This document shows positions 7,162 to 16,853 of a DNA stretch of 64,000 nt, piece by piece. Both the position numbers and the translations under genes were made by a program. The notes beneath the pieces were generated by a model, which worked only from the letters and a program-made list of their open reading frames with translations, was not told the DNA's origin and ran no database searches. The number at the start of each line of letters is the position of its first letter. Position 1 is the stretch's first letter. The stretch is from Sphingomonas sp. Root720 (lineage in GTDB: Bacteria > Pseudomonadota > Alphaproteobacteria > Sphingomonadales > Sphingomonadaceae), in assembly GCF_001428605.1 (NCBI RefSeq), contig NZ_LMID01000001.1, positions 813,372-877,371 of the forward strand. Direction: 5' to 3'.

Positions 7162-9027
7162 ATGCCGCCACGGACGTTCGCGCGTCCGCATCCTGATGGG
7201 GAAACCGATTTTCAGTTCCGCAGACCAACGGCCGCCGACGGCCCAGCGATCACGCGGCTCATCGCCGCTTGTCCGCCGCTCGATGGCAACTCGGCCTATT
7301 GCAACCTCCTGCAATGCTCCCACTTCGCGGGGCATTGCGTCGTCGCCGAGCGGGACGGCGCCATCGCTGGATGGGTCTCGGGATATCGTCCGCCATCCGA
7401 GCCGGCGAGCCTGTTCGTCTGGCAGGTCGCGGTGTCCGCGACGGCCAGGGGCAAGGGTCTGGCGGGCCGTATGATCGAAGCGCTTCTGGCTCGACCGGAA
7501 GCCGCGGACGTCACCCACCTCATCACCACCGTGACCAATGACAACCGTCCGTCCTGGGCCCTGTTCGAAGGGCTGGCCCGACGGTGGAGCGCGCCTCTGA
7601 CCCGGAGCGTGCTGTTCGACCGCGAGATCCATTTCGCCGATGCCCACGCCACCGAATGGCAGGCGCGTATCGGCCCACTGCCCCGCCGACCGCAGGGTGC
7701 CTTCGAGGAAAATGCAGACATGACCATCACTCTTCCGCGTCCCACCGCGTCCGAACCCGACACCGCGATCTACGAGCGCCGCGAATCCGCGGTGCGCAGC
7801 TATGCGCGATCGATGCCCCGCCAGTTCAACCGGGCCGAACATGTATGGATGCACGATAGTCAGGGCGGGCGGTATCTCGATTTCCTGTCGGGCTGTTCGA
7901 CGCTGAACTACGGTCATAATCATCCGGTGCTGAAGCAGGCGCTGCTCGATTATGTCGCGGCGGACGGCATCGCCCACGGCCTCGACCTGCATACCGACGC
8001 GAAGGCGGCGTTCCTGACCGCGCTCGAGGACTTGATCCTAGCGCCGCGCGGCCTCGACTATCGGGCGATGTTCACCGGACCGACCGGCACCAACGCGGTC
8101 GAGGCGGCGATCAAGCTCGCACGCAAGGTGACCGGGCGCGAACTGGTGATCGCCTTCACCAACGGTTTCCACGGCATGACGCTGGGCGCGCTTGCGTGCA
8201 CCGGCAACGCCACGAAGCGCGGCGGCGCGGGCGTGCCGCTGTCGCACGTCGCCCATGAACCCTATGACGGCTATCATGGCGAGGACGTCGATTCCGCCGA
8301 CCTGCTCGAACGTCGCCTGACCGATCCATCGAGCGGTCTCGATGCCCCCGCGGCGATCCTGGTGGAGACGGTCCAGGGCGAAGGCGGCCTCAATGCCGCC
8401 TCCCCCGCCTGGCTGCGCAAGATCGCGGACATCGCCCGCCGCCATGGCGCGCTGATGATCGTCGACGACATCCAGGCCGGCTGCGGACGGGTGGGCAGCT
8501 TCTTCAGCTTCGAGGGGATGGGCTTCACGCCGGACATCGTCACGCTCGCCAAATCGCTGTCGGGAATGGGGCTGCCCTTCGCGCTGACGCTGCTCCGTCC
8601 CGAGCTCGACCAATGGTCGCCCGGCGAACATAACGGCACTTTCCGTGGCAATAACCACGCCTTCGTCACCGCGACCGCGGCGCTCCGGCACTTCTGGAGC
8701 GATGGGCGCTTCCAGGAGGATATCGCGCGCAGGAGCCTGCTGCTCGAACGCCGGCTGGGCGCCATGGCGGCCGAGCACGGCCTGTCCACCCGTGGCCGCG
8801 GCATGATGCGGGGCATAGACATGGGATCGGGCGACATAGCCGGCGCGGTGACCTCCGGCTGTTTCGACCACGGCCTCATCATCGAGACGAGCGGCGCCCA
8901 TGACGAGGTGGTCAAGGTGCTCGCCCCGCTCGTCATCGACGACGCCCTTCTGTCGGTGGGCCTCGACATTCTGGAAGACCGCATCCGCGAAACCCTGGCC
9001 GTGCCCTTCGGCGTCGCGGCGGAATGA
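7162..9027 (+). CDS. ectAB: EctA-EctB fusion: diaminobutyrate acetyltransferase / diaminobutyrate-2-oxoglutarate transaminase
   Basis: 621 residues in one open frame. Residues about 15-180 are EctA, a GNAT acetyltransferase ([12 protein letters not shown] start, [13 protein letters not shown], acetyl-CoA loop [15 protein letters not shown]). From Met187 on it is a complete EctB, a class-III PLP aminotransferase with catalytic Lys464 in [11 protein letters not shown] and the family run [20 protein letters not shown]. Together they make N-acetyl-diaminobutyrate from aspartate semialdehyde (EctB acts first, then EctA). In nearly all organisms these are separate genes. No stop or frameshift separates them; an internal ATG at 7720 with GAGGA 10 bases upstream could still give free EctB. 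Confidence 0.9.
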   Translation: MPPRTFARPHPDGETDFQFRRPTAADGPAITRLIAACPPLDGNSAYCNLLQCSHFAGHCVVAERDGAIAGWVSGYRPPSEPASLFVWQVAVSATARGKGLAGRMIEALLARPEAADVTHLITTVTNDNRPSWALFEGLARRWSAPLTRSVLFDREIHFADAHATEWQARIGPLPRRPQGAFEENADMTITLPRPTASEPDTAIYERRESAVRSYARSMPRQFNRAEHVWMHDSQGGRYLDFLSGCSTLNYGHNHPVLKQALLDYVAADGIAHGLDLHTDAKAAFLTALEDLILAPRGLDYRAMFTGPTGTNAVEAAIKLARKVTGRELVIAFTNGFHGMTLGALACTGNATKRGGAGVPLSHVAHEPYDGYHGEDVDSADLLERRLTDPSSGLDAPAAILVETVQGEGGLNAASPAWLRKIADIARRHGALMIVDDIQAGCGRVGSFFSFEGMGFTPDIVTLAKSLSGMGLPFALTLLRPELDQWSPGEHNGTFRGNNHAFVTATAALRHFWSDGRFQEDIARRSLLLERRLGAMAAEHGLSTRGRGMMRGIDMGSGDIAGAVTSGCFDHGLIIETSGAHDEVVKVLAPLVIDDALLSVGLDILEDRIRETLAVPFGVAAE

Positions 9028-9043
9028 GAACAAGGAGAACGTC

Positions 9044-9457
9044 ATGATCGTTCGCAAACTCAGCAAGATCCGCAAGTCCGACCGGAACGTCCGGTCGAAG
9101 CAGTGGGAAAGCGCCCGCCTGCTGCTCAAGGACGACGATATGGGCTTCTCCTTCCACGTGACCACGATGTTCGCGGGGGAGGAGCTGCATATGCACTATC
9201 AGCATCATCTCGAGGCGGTGCTGGTGCTGAAGGGCACCGGCACGATCGAGGACCTCGGCACCGGCATCACGCACGATCTGGTCCCCGGGGTGATGTATGC
9301 GCTCAACGCCCATGACAAGCATGTCGTGCGGCCCGCGACCGACATCCTGTGCGCCTGCGTTTTCAATCCGCCCGTCACCGGGCGCGAAGTCCATGATGAA
9401 AACGGCGCCTATCCCGCCCAAGCGGACATGCTCCGCGAGGCCGCCTTCACGAATTGA
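9044..9457 (+). CDS. ectC: Ectoine synthase
   Basis: 137 residues, usual length for EctC. Cupin fold: [18 protein letters not shown] start, [20 protein letters not shown] and Fe-site region, and [20 protein letters not shown] are family signatures. Cyclises N-gamma-acetyl-diaminobutyrate to ectoine. ATG at 9044 follows AAGGAG by 6 bases. Lies 16 bases after ectAB and 25 bases before ectD in the same operon. Confidence 0.95.
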   Translation: MIVRKLSKIRKSDRNVRSKQWESARLLLKDDDMGFSFHVTTMFAGEELHMHYQHHLEAVLVLKGTGTIEDLGTGITHDLVPGVMYALNAHDKHVVRPATDILCACVFNPPVTGREVHDENGAYPAQADMLREAAFTN

Positions 9458-9482
9458 CGCCGAACGAGAAAGGGGAAGCCCC

Positions 9483-10400
9483 TTGCAAGACATCTACCCG
9501 TCCCGCCACGCCCCAGAGGCCGAATTCCTGGCCCGCCGCGACCCGGTCGTGCATGGCGACTGGCGCGCCGACGCCCCGCTGAGCCGCGAGCAGGCGCTGC
9601 GGTTCGATCGCGACGGCTATCTGGCCCTCGACGACATATTCTCCGAGGACGAGGTGACCTACCTGCAGGCCGAGGCGGGCAAGCTGCTCGCCGATCCCGA
9701 TGCGCTGGAGGAGGAGACCGTGATCACCGAGCCGGACGGCCGGGAAGTGCGGTCGATCTTCGCGATACATGCGCAGAGCCACGTGCTCGCCCGCCTCGCC
9801 GCCGACGAGCGGCTGGTGGGGATCGCCCGTTTCCTGCTCGACGACGAGGTCTACATCCATCAGTCGCGCCTCAACTATAAGGCGGGCTTCCAGGGCAAGG
9901 AATTCTACTGGCACAGCGATTTCGAGACCTGGCACGTCGAAGACGGGATGCCGCGCATGCGAGCGCTGTCCATGTCCGTCCTGCTCGCCGAAAACACCCC
10001 GCATAACGGGCCGCTGATGCTGATCCCGGGATCGCATCGCAGCTTCCTGACCTGCGTGGGCGAGACGCCGGAGGATCATTATCGGATGTCGCTCAAGAAA
10101 CAGGAATATGGCGTGCCCGACGAGGACAGCCTTGCCGAGCTCGCGCATAGGCATGGCATCGCCGCACCGGTCGGCAAGCCCGGATCGGTGGTGATCTTCG
10201 ACTGCAACATCATGCACGGGTCGAACGGCAACATCACGCCCTTCCCCCGCGCCAACGCGTTCCTGGTCTATAACGCCGTCAGCAACCGGCTGGCGGATCC
10301 GTTCGGCGTGGACAAGCCGCGCCCCGACTTCGTGGCGGCACGCGGAGAGCTTCAGGCGATCCTGCCGATGGCCGGGCGACTGACGGAGGCGCGACCGTGA
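9483..10400 (+). CDS. ectD: Ectoine 5-hydroxylase
   Basis: 305 residues. Contains the EctD signature FYWHSDFETWHVEDGMPRMR with Fe ligands H144 and D146 and distal H245 (IMHGSN), and IPGSHRSFLTCVGETPEDHY for substrate/2OG binding. Converts ectoine to 5-hydroxyectoine with O2 and 2-oxoglutarate. The start is TTG at 9483 behind AAAGGGG; the encoded QDIYPSRHAPEAEFL matches normal EctD N-termini. The stop overlaps the ask start as GTGA. Confidence 0.95.
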   Translation: MQDIYPSRHAPEAEFLARRDPVVHGDWRADAPLSREQALRFDRDGYLALDDIFSEDEVTYLQAEAGKLLADPDALEEETVITEPDGREVRSIFAIHAQSHVLARLAADERLVGIARFLLDDEVYIHQSRLNYKAGFQGKEFYWHSDFETWHVEDGMPRMRALSMSVLLAENTPHNGPLMLIPGSHRSFLTCVGETPEDHYRMSLKKQEYGVPDEDSLAELAHRHGIAAPVGKPGSVVIFDCNIMHGSNGNITPFPRANAFLVYNAVSNRLADPFGVDKPRPDFVAARGELQAILPMAGRLTEARP

Positions 10401-11839
10401 GCGGCTGTCACAGCGTCGAAAAAATCGGCGGCACGTCGATGATCGCCACCGCGACGTTGCTCGACAACGTGCTCATCGCGGGGCGCAAGGATGCCGAGCT
10501 TTACGGCCGCATCTTCGTGGTATCGGCCTATGCGGGCATGACCGATCTTCTGCTCGAGCATAAGAAAAGCGGCAGGCCGGGCGTCTACACCCGCTTCGTC
10601 GCGGACGACGATGCCGACGGATGGCGCGGTGCGATGGAAGAGGTCCGCGATGCCATGCACGCGCGCAACGCGGAGATGTTCGTCTCCCCGGACACCCTCG
10701 GACAGGCCGACGCCTTCGTCGACAAGCGGATCGACGGCCTGGCGGCATGCCTCGACGATCTGGCACGCGTTCGCCGTCACGGCCGCTTCTGCGTCCAGCA
10801 GCAGCTCCTGACGGTCCGCGAGTTGCTGGCCGGGCTGGGCGAAGCGCATAGCGCCCACAACACGACGCTCCTGTTGCGCAGCCGGGGCGTCAATGCCGTG
10901 CTCGTCGATTTCACGCTCTGGGAACAGTCCGATCTCCGCACGCTGGACGAACGGATCGTCGAGACGCTGAAGCCGATAGACCTCGGCTCCACGCTGCCGA
11001 TCGTCACCGGATATACGGGATGCAGGGAAGGCATGGTGCAGCGCTACGCCCGGGGCTATTCCGAGATAACCTTCTCGCGCGTCGCCGTCCTCACGCAGGC
11101 GCGAGAGGCGATCATCCACAAGGAATTCCACCTGTCGAGCGCCGATCCGAAGCTCTTCGGGGCCGACCGGACCCGCAGGATCGGGCGAACCAATTACGAC
11201 GTCGCCGACCAGCTCGCCAATCTCGGGATGGAGGCGATCCATCCGGGTGCCGGGCGCGGCCTGCGTCAGGCGGGCATTCCCCTGCGGGTGCGCAACACCT
11301 TCGATCGCGAAGGCGAAGGCACGCTGATCTGCGGCGACTACGTCTCCGAAAGCCCGCGCGTCGAGATCGTGACCGGGATCCGTCGTGCCCAGGCGCTGCA
11401 GTTCTTCGAACAGGACATGGTGGGGGTAAAAGGCTACGACGCCGCCATATTGGAGGCGCTAGCGCGACACGACGCCTGGATCGTGAGCAAATCGTCCAAC
11501 GCCAACACGATCACGCACTATCTGTCGGCCGAAGCGGGCATGATGAAGCGGGTGATCGACGATCTGCAGTCCCGCTACCCGGACGCCGCGATCTCGGCCC
11601 AGCCGGTCGCGATCGTTTCGGCCATCGGCAGCGACATCTCGCGGCCATCGCTGATGGCGGACGCGCTGGGCGCCTTGGCCAGCGAAGGCATCGACGTCAT
11701 GGCGATGCATCATCAGATCCGCAACGTGGACGTTCAGTTCGTCATCGACGTGGCGCATTACGACGCCGCCGTCCGTGCGCTCCACGAGGTGCTCGTTGAG
11801 GATGGAGGAGACGCGGTGGAAAGGCGGTGCGCGGCTTGA
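10397..11839 (+). CDS. ask: Ectoine-specific aspartate kinase
   Basis: 480 residues of the Ask_ect type: start VEKIGGTSM, LIAGRKDAELYGRIFVVSAYAGMTDLL, long FSRVAVLTQAREAIIHKEFHLSSADP and C-terminal paired ACT domains (MVGVKGYDAAI; DVMAMHHQIRNVDVQFVID). It makes aspartyl phosphate for the ectoine branch, thought to avoid feedback inhibition of the housekeeping enzyme. GTG start at 10397 overlaps the ectD stop by 4 bases, so translation is coupled. Confidence 0.92.
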   Translation: MSGCHSVEKIGGTSMIATATLLDNVLIAGRKDAELYGRIFVVSAYAGMTDLLLEHKKSGRPGVYTRFVADDDADGWRGAMEEVRDAMHARNAEMFVSPDTLGQADAFVDKRIDGLAACLDDLARVRRHGRFCVQQQLLTVRELLAGLGEAHSAHNTTLLLRSRGVNAVLVDFTLWEQSDLRTLDERIVETLKPIDLGSTLPIVTGYTGCREGMVQRYARGYSEITFSRVAVLTQAREAIIHKEFHLSSADPKLFGADRTRRIGRTNYDVADQLANLGMEAIHPGAGRGLRQAGIPLRVRNTFDREGEGTLICGDYVSESPRVEIVTGIRRAQALQFFEQDMVGVKGYDAAILEALARHDAWIVSKSSNANTITHYLSAEAGMMKRVIDDLQSRYPDAAISAQPVAIVSAIGSDISRPSLMADALGALASEGIDVMAMHHQIRNVDVQFVIDVAHYDAAVRALHEVLVEDGGDAVERRCAA

Positions 11840-13110
11840 GCCTGTCCGCTCGCGGCGGCCTGTTCGCGGCCGTCCAGCCGGTGCGCAGCCTTCTGCTTTC
11901 CATCTTCATGCTGATGGCGGGCAGCGGTTTCCTGGCCACGTTGATCAGCCTGCGGCTCGAGCGCCGCGGCACGGGCACGATCGCCATCGGAATCGTCGCC
12001 ACGGCGTATTTTGCCGGGCTGATCATCGGCGCTCTCCGCGCCGGCAGCGTCATCCGGCGGGTCGGCCACATTCGCGCCTTCGCCGCCTTCGTGGCCCTGT
12101 TGTCGGCCAGCACCCTGGCCTATGCTCTGCTCGCCCATCCACTGTTCTGGACGGGGTTGCGGCTGATCGACGGAATTTGCGTCGCGGGCGTGTTCGTGTG
12201 CCTGGAAAGCTGGCTCAACGATCGATCCGCGCCGGACGTGCGGGGCAGCGTGCTGGCCGCCTATATGGTCGCGTTATATTCGGGGCAGGCGATCGGCCAG
12301 TTGCTGCTGGGGGCCAGCGGCACATTGCCGGCCATCCCCTTCCAGCTCGCATCCATGCTCGTTTCCCTGGCGATCATTCCCCTGTGCCTGACCCGCAGTT
12401 CGGCACCGGCACCGATCAGGGCGAGCGCCTTTACGATCCGGTCGTTGCTGCGCGCCTCGCCGCTGGGGGCGACGGGCGCCTTCGCGACGGGCGCGATGCT
12501 GGGCGCCTTCTACGGACTCGCGGCCGTGCACGTCCGGCGGCTGGGGCTCGATCTCGCGGAGACCGCGCGGTTCATGATGATCGTGATCCTGGGCGGCGTG
12601 ATGCTGCAATGGCCGCTGGGCCGGCTCTCCGATCGCTACGACCGGCGGCGGGTCATCATCGCCAGCTTCGCGGCCGCGGCACTGATCAGCCTGGCGCTCG
12701 CGCTGCAAGGCTCGAGCGGGGGCATGCTGTTGATATTGGGGGCGTTGTTCGGCGGGCTCTGCTTCGCGCTCTATCCGCTCTGCGTCGCCCATTGCAACGA
12801 CCGGCTCCTGGAAAGCGAGCGGGTGGCGGCAAGCGGCCGTCTCGTGCTGCTCTACTCGATCGGCGCGGCGCTCGGCCCGGTCTGCGCGGCGGGCTTCATG
12901 ACCTTCGCGGGCACGGGCGGACTATTCCAGTTCATCGCGCTTTGCGCCTTGCTGGCGCTGGCTTTCGGCCTGTGGCGGCAAAAGGCGTCGCCCCCCGTGC
13001 CGGACCATGAACAGCAGGAGTTCCAGATCGTTCCGCGAACGACACCCATGGCGTCGCTGCTCGATCCCAACACGCTGGACGCGCGCGCGACCGAAGGACG
13101 GGCATCATGA
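11836..13110 (+). CDS. MFS transporter in the ectoine operon
   Basis: About 424 residues with twelve hydrophobic segments and MFS loop motifs (GRLSDRYDRRRVIIAS after TM8, a match to GxLxDRxGRR). Resembles the YcaD-like subgroup. TTG at 11836 overlaps the ask stop as TTGA, following the pattern of this operon; GTG at 11827 is the alternative, with a poorer ribosome-site distance. Hydrophilic tail after residue 390. Probable role: uptake or release of a compatible solute or its precursor; direction unknown. Confidence 0.8.
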   Translation: MSLSARGGLFAAVQPVRSLLLSIFMLMAGSGFLATLISLRLERRGTGTIAIGIVATAYFAGLIIGALRAGSVIRRVGHIRAFAAFVALLSASTLAYALLAHPLFWTGLRLIDGICVAGVFVCLESWLNDRSAPDVRGSVLAAYMVALYSGQAIGQLLLGASGTLPAIPFQLASMLVSLAIIPLCLTRSSAPAPIRASAFTIRSLLRASPLGATGAFATGAMLGAFYGLAAVHVRRLGLDLAETARFMMIVILGGVMLQWPLGRLSDRYDRRRVIIASFAAAALISLALALQGSSGGMLLILGALFGGLCFALYPLCVAHCNDRLLESERVAASGRLVLLYSIGAALGPVCAAGFMTFAGTGGLFQFIALCALLALAFGLWRQKASPPVPDHEQQEFQIVPRTTPMASLLDPNTLDARATEGRAS

Positions 13111-14450
13111 ACGCAACCTCGCCCGCGGCGGCCATGCCGCCGCCGACGCCCGCCGCCGAGGACGCGACCCTGCGCCGCGCCATCGCCGCATCCGCCATGG
13201 GCAACGCGACCGAATGGTTCGACTATGGCATCTACGCCTATGGCGTGACCTACATCTCCGCCGCGCTGTTCCCCGGCGCGACGGAGGAAGCCATATTGTT
13301 CGCGCTGGCGACCTTCGCCATCTCGTTTCTCGTACGGCCGCTCGGCGGACTTTTCTGGGGGCCGCTGGGCGACCGGCTGGGGCGCAAGTCGGTGCTCGCG
13401 CTGACGATCCTTCTGATGTCGGGTGCCACGCTGTGCGTCGGATTGATTCCGGACCACGCGGTCATCGGCTTCTGGGCGCCGGGCCTGCTGATCCTGCTGC
13501 GGATGGTGCAGGGCTTCTCGACGGGGGGCGAATATGGCGGCGCGGCCACGTTCATGGCCGAATATGCCCCCGACGACCGGCGCGGCTTCTACGGCAGCTT
13601 TCTCGAATTCGGGACGCTGGCCGGCTTTTCGCTCGGCGCATCGCTGATGCTGGGCTTCTCGCTGATGCTGGGCGACCAGGTCATGCACGCATGGGGATGG
13701 CGCATTCCGTTCCTCGTCGCCGCACCGATGGGCCTGATCGGCATGTACCTGCGGTCGAAGATGGAAGACACGCCCGTCTTCCGCGCGGCGGCGATGGCGG
13801 ACGACCACGCGCCCCCGCCGCGCCTTGGCCCGCTGCTGCGCGCGCATTGGAGGCCTGTCCTGGTCGTCGGTGGACTGGTCGTGGCGCTCAACGTCGTCAA
13901 CTATACCTTGCTGAGCTACATGCCGACCTATTTGCAGCGGCGGATCGGGCTGTCGCCCGACGAAGCCCTCATCGTGCCGATCATCGGCATGCTGCTGATG
14001 ATGCTGTTCCTCCCCCTGGCAGGCGCGCTGTCGGACAGGATCGGCCGACGGCCGATGTGGCGGATCTCGCTGGTCGGGCTGCTGGTCGGGGCCGTGCCGC
14101 TGTACATGCTGATGGCCACGGGCCTCTGGGGCGCGATCGCCGGTTTCGTGCTGCTCGGGCTGCTCTATGTGCCGCAGCTCGCGACGATCTCGGCAACCTT
14201 CCCCGCGCTGTTCCCGACGCGGATCCGGTTCGCGGGTTTCGCGATCGCCTATAATATTTCCACGTCGATCTTCGGGGGGACCGCGCCCGCGATCGGCAGC
14301 GGGCTGATCAGCCTCACCGGAAATGAACTGATGCCGGCGCTTTACATGATGCTCGCCTGCGCCGTGGGCCTCTTCGCGCTGCGGTTCATGCCCGAGACCG
14401 CCGGTCGCTCGATGTATGACGATCCCTTCGCAACGGAGAAGCAGGCTTGA
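13107..14450 (+). CDS. MHS-family MFS symporter, ProP-like (compatible solute uptake)
   Basis: 447 residues. MHS signatures: IAASAMGNATEWFDYGIYAY at the start, RPLGGLFWGPLGDRLGRKSV and the GFSTGGEYGGAATFMAEYAP loop seen in ProP. ProP carriers take up proline, betaine and ectoine with protons under osmotic upshock. It lacks the long C-terminal coiled coil of E. coli ProP. ATG overlaps the previous stop as ATGA. Sits between an MFS carrier and an MscS-type channel, a set fit for uptake and release of osmolytes. Confidence 0.88.
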   Translation: MNATSPAAAMPPPTPAAEDATLRRAIAASAMGNATEWFDYGIYAYGVTYISAALFPGATEEAILFALATFAISFLVRPLGGLFWGPLGDRLGRKSVLALTILLMSGATLCVGLIPDHAVIGFWAPGLLILLRMVQGFSTGGEYGGAATFMAEYAPDDRRGFYGSFLEFGTLAGFSLGASLMLGFSLMLGDQVMHAWGWRIPFLVAAPMGLIGMYLRSKMEDTPVFRAAAMADDHAPPPRLGPLLRAHWRPVLVVGGLVVALNVVNYTLLSYMPTYLQRRIGLSPDEALIVPIIGMLLMMLFLPLAGALSDRIGRRPMWRISLVGLLVGAVPLYMLMATGLWGAIAGFVLLGLLYVPQLATISATFPALFPTRIRFAGFAIAYNISTSIFGGTAPAIGSGLISLTGNELMPALYMMLACAVGLFALRFMPETAGRSMYDDPFATEKQA

Positions 14451-15721
14451 TCGAACAGCTTTCGGCCGTCGAAGACCATATCCGGTCGCAGACGCTCGCC
14501 CTCATCGACCAACCCTGGATACAGACGGGAGGCGCGCTGTTGCTGCTGGGCCTGCTGGCCTTGATCGCCAACTGGATAGCCAAACGGATATTGCTGAGGG
14601 TGATGCTGCGCGGATTGGGGCATCTGTCCTTCATCGTCGAGGTCGAGCATCTCGGGCAGGTCGTCGCGCGGGCATCGAATATCGTGCCGGCGCTCGTCAT
14701 CCAGCTGGGTATCGGCACGGTGCCGAATCTGCCCGAGGAGATGATCCTTTTCGTCCGTAGCCTATGCGCGGCGTTCATCATCCTGACGATCGCCATAGCG
14801 TTCGGCGGGCTTCTCACCCTCGCGAACGAGCTTTACCAGCGGCGCCCCCATGCGGCGAACCGGCCGATCAAGGGCTATGTGCAACTAGCCAAGCTGCTGA
14901 TCTACGCCGCGAGCGTTATCCTGATCATCGCCACGCTGATGGACCGGTCTCCCCTGTTGCTGTTGTCGGGCCTCGGCGCCATGGCGGCGGTCCTGTTGCT
15001 GGTCTTCAAGGATACGATCCTCTCGCTGGTCGCGTCGGTGCAGATCGGGTCGAACGACATGGTGCGCGTCGGCGACTGGATCGAAATGCCGCAGTTCAAC
15101 GCCGACGGCGACGTCATCGACATCGCCCTGCATACCGTGAAGATCCAGAATTTCGACAAGACGATCACGACGATCCCCACCCATCGTCTCATCTCGGAAA
15201 GCTTCCGCAACTGGCGCGGAATGTCGGAATCGGGGGGACGGCGGATCATGAGATCCCTCATGATCGACCAGAACAGCGTGCGATTCCTGGATGACGAGAA
15301 GCTGGAGACCATGTCGCGCTTCACGCTGCTCGGCGATTATCTCGACGCCAAGCGCCGCGAGCTCGAGGCGTGGAACGCCAGAAAGGCCGCAGGCACGAGC
15401 CTGAATGGAAGGCGACTGACCAATATCGGGACCTTCCGGGCCTATGTGCTCGCCTATCTGCAGGCCAGGCCCGATATCGATGACGACAAGACCTTGCTCG
15501 TGCGCCAGCTGGCGCCGAGCGAAAACGGGTTGCCGCTACAGATCTACGCGTTCGCCAACACCACCATCTGGTCGCACTATGAGGGAATACAGGCGGACAT
15601 CTTCGACCACCTGATCGCTCTCATGCCCGAGTTCGGACTGCGGTTGTTCCAGCGGCCGGCGGGATCCGACCTGTCTGCACTGGGCGGCCTGGTGCCGGCG
15701 GGTAGCCATCCGGATCGTTGA
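14447..15721 (+). CDS. MscS-family mechanosensitive channel, YbdG type
   Basis: 424 residues, five predicted membrane helices, then MscS beta and alpha/beta domains. The pore-lining stretch LLLLSGLGAMAAVLLLVFKDTI and KTITTIPTHRLISESFRNWRGMSESGGRRI are the YbdG/MscM signatures. Opens under membrane tension and releases solutes on osmotic downshock. TTG at 14447 overlaps the upstream stop as TTGA. Last gene of the ectoine operon; MscS-type genes are known partners of some ect clusters. Confidence 0.88.
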   Translation: MIEQLSAVEDHIRSQTLALIDQPWIQTGGALLLLGLLALIANWIAKRILLRVMLRGLGHLSFIVEVEHLGQVVARASNIVPALVIQLGIGTVPNLPEEMILFVRSLCAAFIILTIAIAFGGLLTLANELYQRRPHAANRPIKGYVQLAKLLIYAASVILIIATLMDRSPLLLLSGLGAMAAVLLLVFKDTILSLVASVQIGSNDMVRVGDWIEMPQFNADGDVIDIALHTVKIQNFDKTITTIPTHRLISESFRNWRGMSESGGRRIMRSLMIDQNSVRFLDDEKLETMSRFTLLGDYLDAKRRELEAWNARKAAGTSLNGRRLTNIGTFRAYVLAYLQARPDIDDDKTLLVRQLAPSENGLPLQIYAFANTTIWSHYEGIQADIFDHLIALMPEFGLRLFQRPAGSDLSALGGLVPAGSHPDR

Positions 15722-15813
15722 GGTCCGACGCCGCCCGAGAGGTCAGCCCTGCCCTGCATCGCGGGCTTCGGCCGCTTCACGTTCCGGGGCAGAATGCGAC
15801 CGGGAGCGGCGGC

Positions 15814-16320
15814 TCAACGCCGCACCGAGCATAGCGCGGTCAGTTCCTCGTCGTCGCCGCGCGCGATGACGCTCATGCTGCCATCGGTCTCCAGAACGAC
15901 GGCGGCGATCGCTTCCAGCCGCCCATGTCCGGCATTTCGCACCGCTGCGTCGATCTCGGCCTCGGTCACGCGCTCCTTGGCCATGGCGCCGCGGCGATAC
16001 GCGCCATTTTCGAGCAATAGTCGCGGCTCGGCGCGCACCAGCGTCCGGAACCACGCGCTCGACACCGAGGTGCGAGAGACGAGCCATTGTAGCGTCGCCA
16101 GCGCGGCGAAGGCGAGGACGCCTTCCGCGAGCGCGACATCCTTGCTGAGCAATACCGTGGCCAGGGTCGAGCCGAGCGCCACGGTCACGACCAGATCGAA
16201 GGCGTTGAGCTTGGCGAGCGATCGCTTGCCGGCGATCCGCAGGACGACGACCATCGCGGCATAGGCGAGCAGCGAGATCACCGCAACGCGCAGCAGGCCT
16301 TGGAGATCGTCGAAGAACAT
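15814..16320 (-). CDS. DUF421 (YetF-type) membrane protein
   Basis: 168 residues from ATG 16320 (a longer frame begins at 16338). Three N-terminal membrane helices (LLRVAVISLLAYAAMVVVLR; FDLVVTVALGSTLATVLL) followed by the DUF421 domain with RAEPRLLLENGAYRRGAMAK and a C-terminal EIAAVVLETDGSMSVI. Function unknown; relatives occur in Bacillus spore and stress regulons. Same strand as the MgtC-like gene with a 47-base gap. Confidence 0.8.
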   Translation of the reverse strand: MFFDDLQGLLRVAVISLLAYAAMVVVLRIAGKRSLAKLNAFDLVVTVALGSTLATVLLSKDVALAEGVLAFAALATLQWLVSRTSVSSAWFRTLVRAEPRLLLENGAYRRGAMAKERVTEAEIDAAVRNAGHGRLEAIAAVVLETDGSMSVIARGDDEELTALCSVRR

Positions 16321-16367
16321 GACACGCGAACGCTGCACGCGCGCTTTCGCTCCCGCCGACCTCGCCG

Positions 16368-16829
16368 CTACTCCGCGTCATATTTCCCGGTGAACGGGGC
16401 GCTGAGGACGAGCACCATCAGCACGCCGACCGCCAGCAGCCCTGCAAGCCACAGCAGGCCGACCCCGCAGATCAGGCCGATCGCCCCCGCCGCCCAGATC
16501 GAGGCCGCCGAGCCGGCGCCCTTGACGTAGCTGTCCTCGCGAAACATCGCGCCGGCCCCGAGGAACCCGATCCCGGTGATGACGCCGGCAAAAACGCGGC
16601 TGAGCCCGAGATCGATGTCCGGCTCGGCGGCGCGCGCCGCGAGTTCCATGATCGTCAGCGCCAGCGAGCAGGCTGCCAGCGCCACGATCATGAACGGGCG
16701 GAAGTCGATCGGCTTGCGGCGCAGAAAGCGATCGATGCCGACCATCAGCGGCAAGAGCATCGACGCGCCGATGCGCAGCAGCGCTTCGGCCCAGGAGATG
16801 TGGATCGGCGAGAACGTGCCTGCTTCCAT
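16368..16829 (-). CDS. MgtC/SapB family membrane protein
   Basis: 153 residues, four to five membrane helices. GADGR-type family pattern: RIGASMLLPLMVGIDRFLRRKP, then ALTIMELAARAAEPDIDLGLSRVFAGVITGIGFLGAGAM broken by RED, the standard MgtC core. MgtC proteins help growth at low Mg2+ and can inhibit ATP synthase. ATG at 16829 follows GGAGG by 10 bases; GTG at 16832 precedes it. It lacks the C-terminal ACT-like domain of long MgtC. Confidence 0.85.
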   Translation of the reverse strand: MEAGTFSPIHISWAEALLRIGASMLLPLMVGIDRFLRRKPIDFRPFMIVALAACSLALTIMELAARAAEPDIDLGLSRVFAGVITGIGFLGAGAMFREDSYVKGAGSAASIWAAGAIGLICGVGLLWLAGLLAVGVLMVLVLSAPFTGKYDAE

Positions 16830-16853
16830 CACGCGACAACCTCCGGGGTGGGC

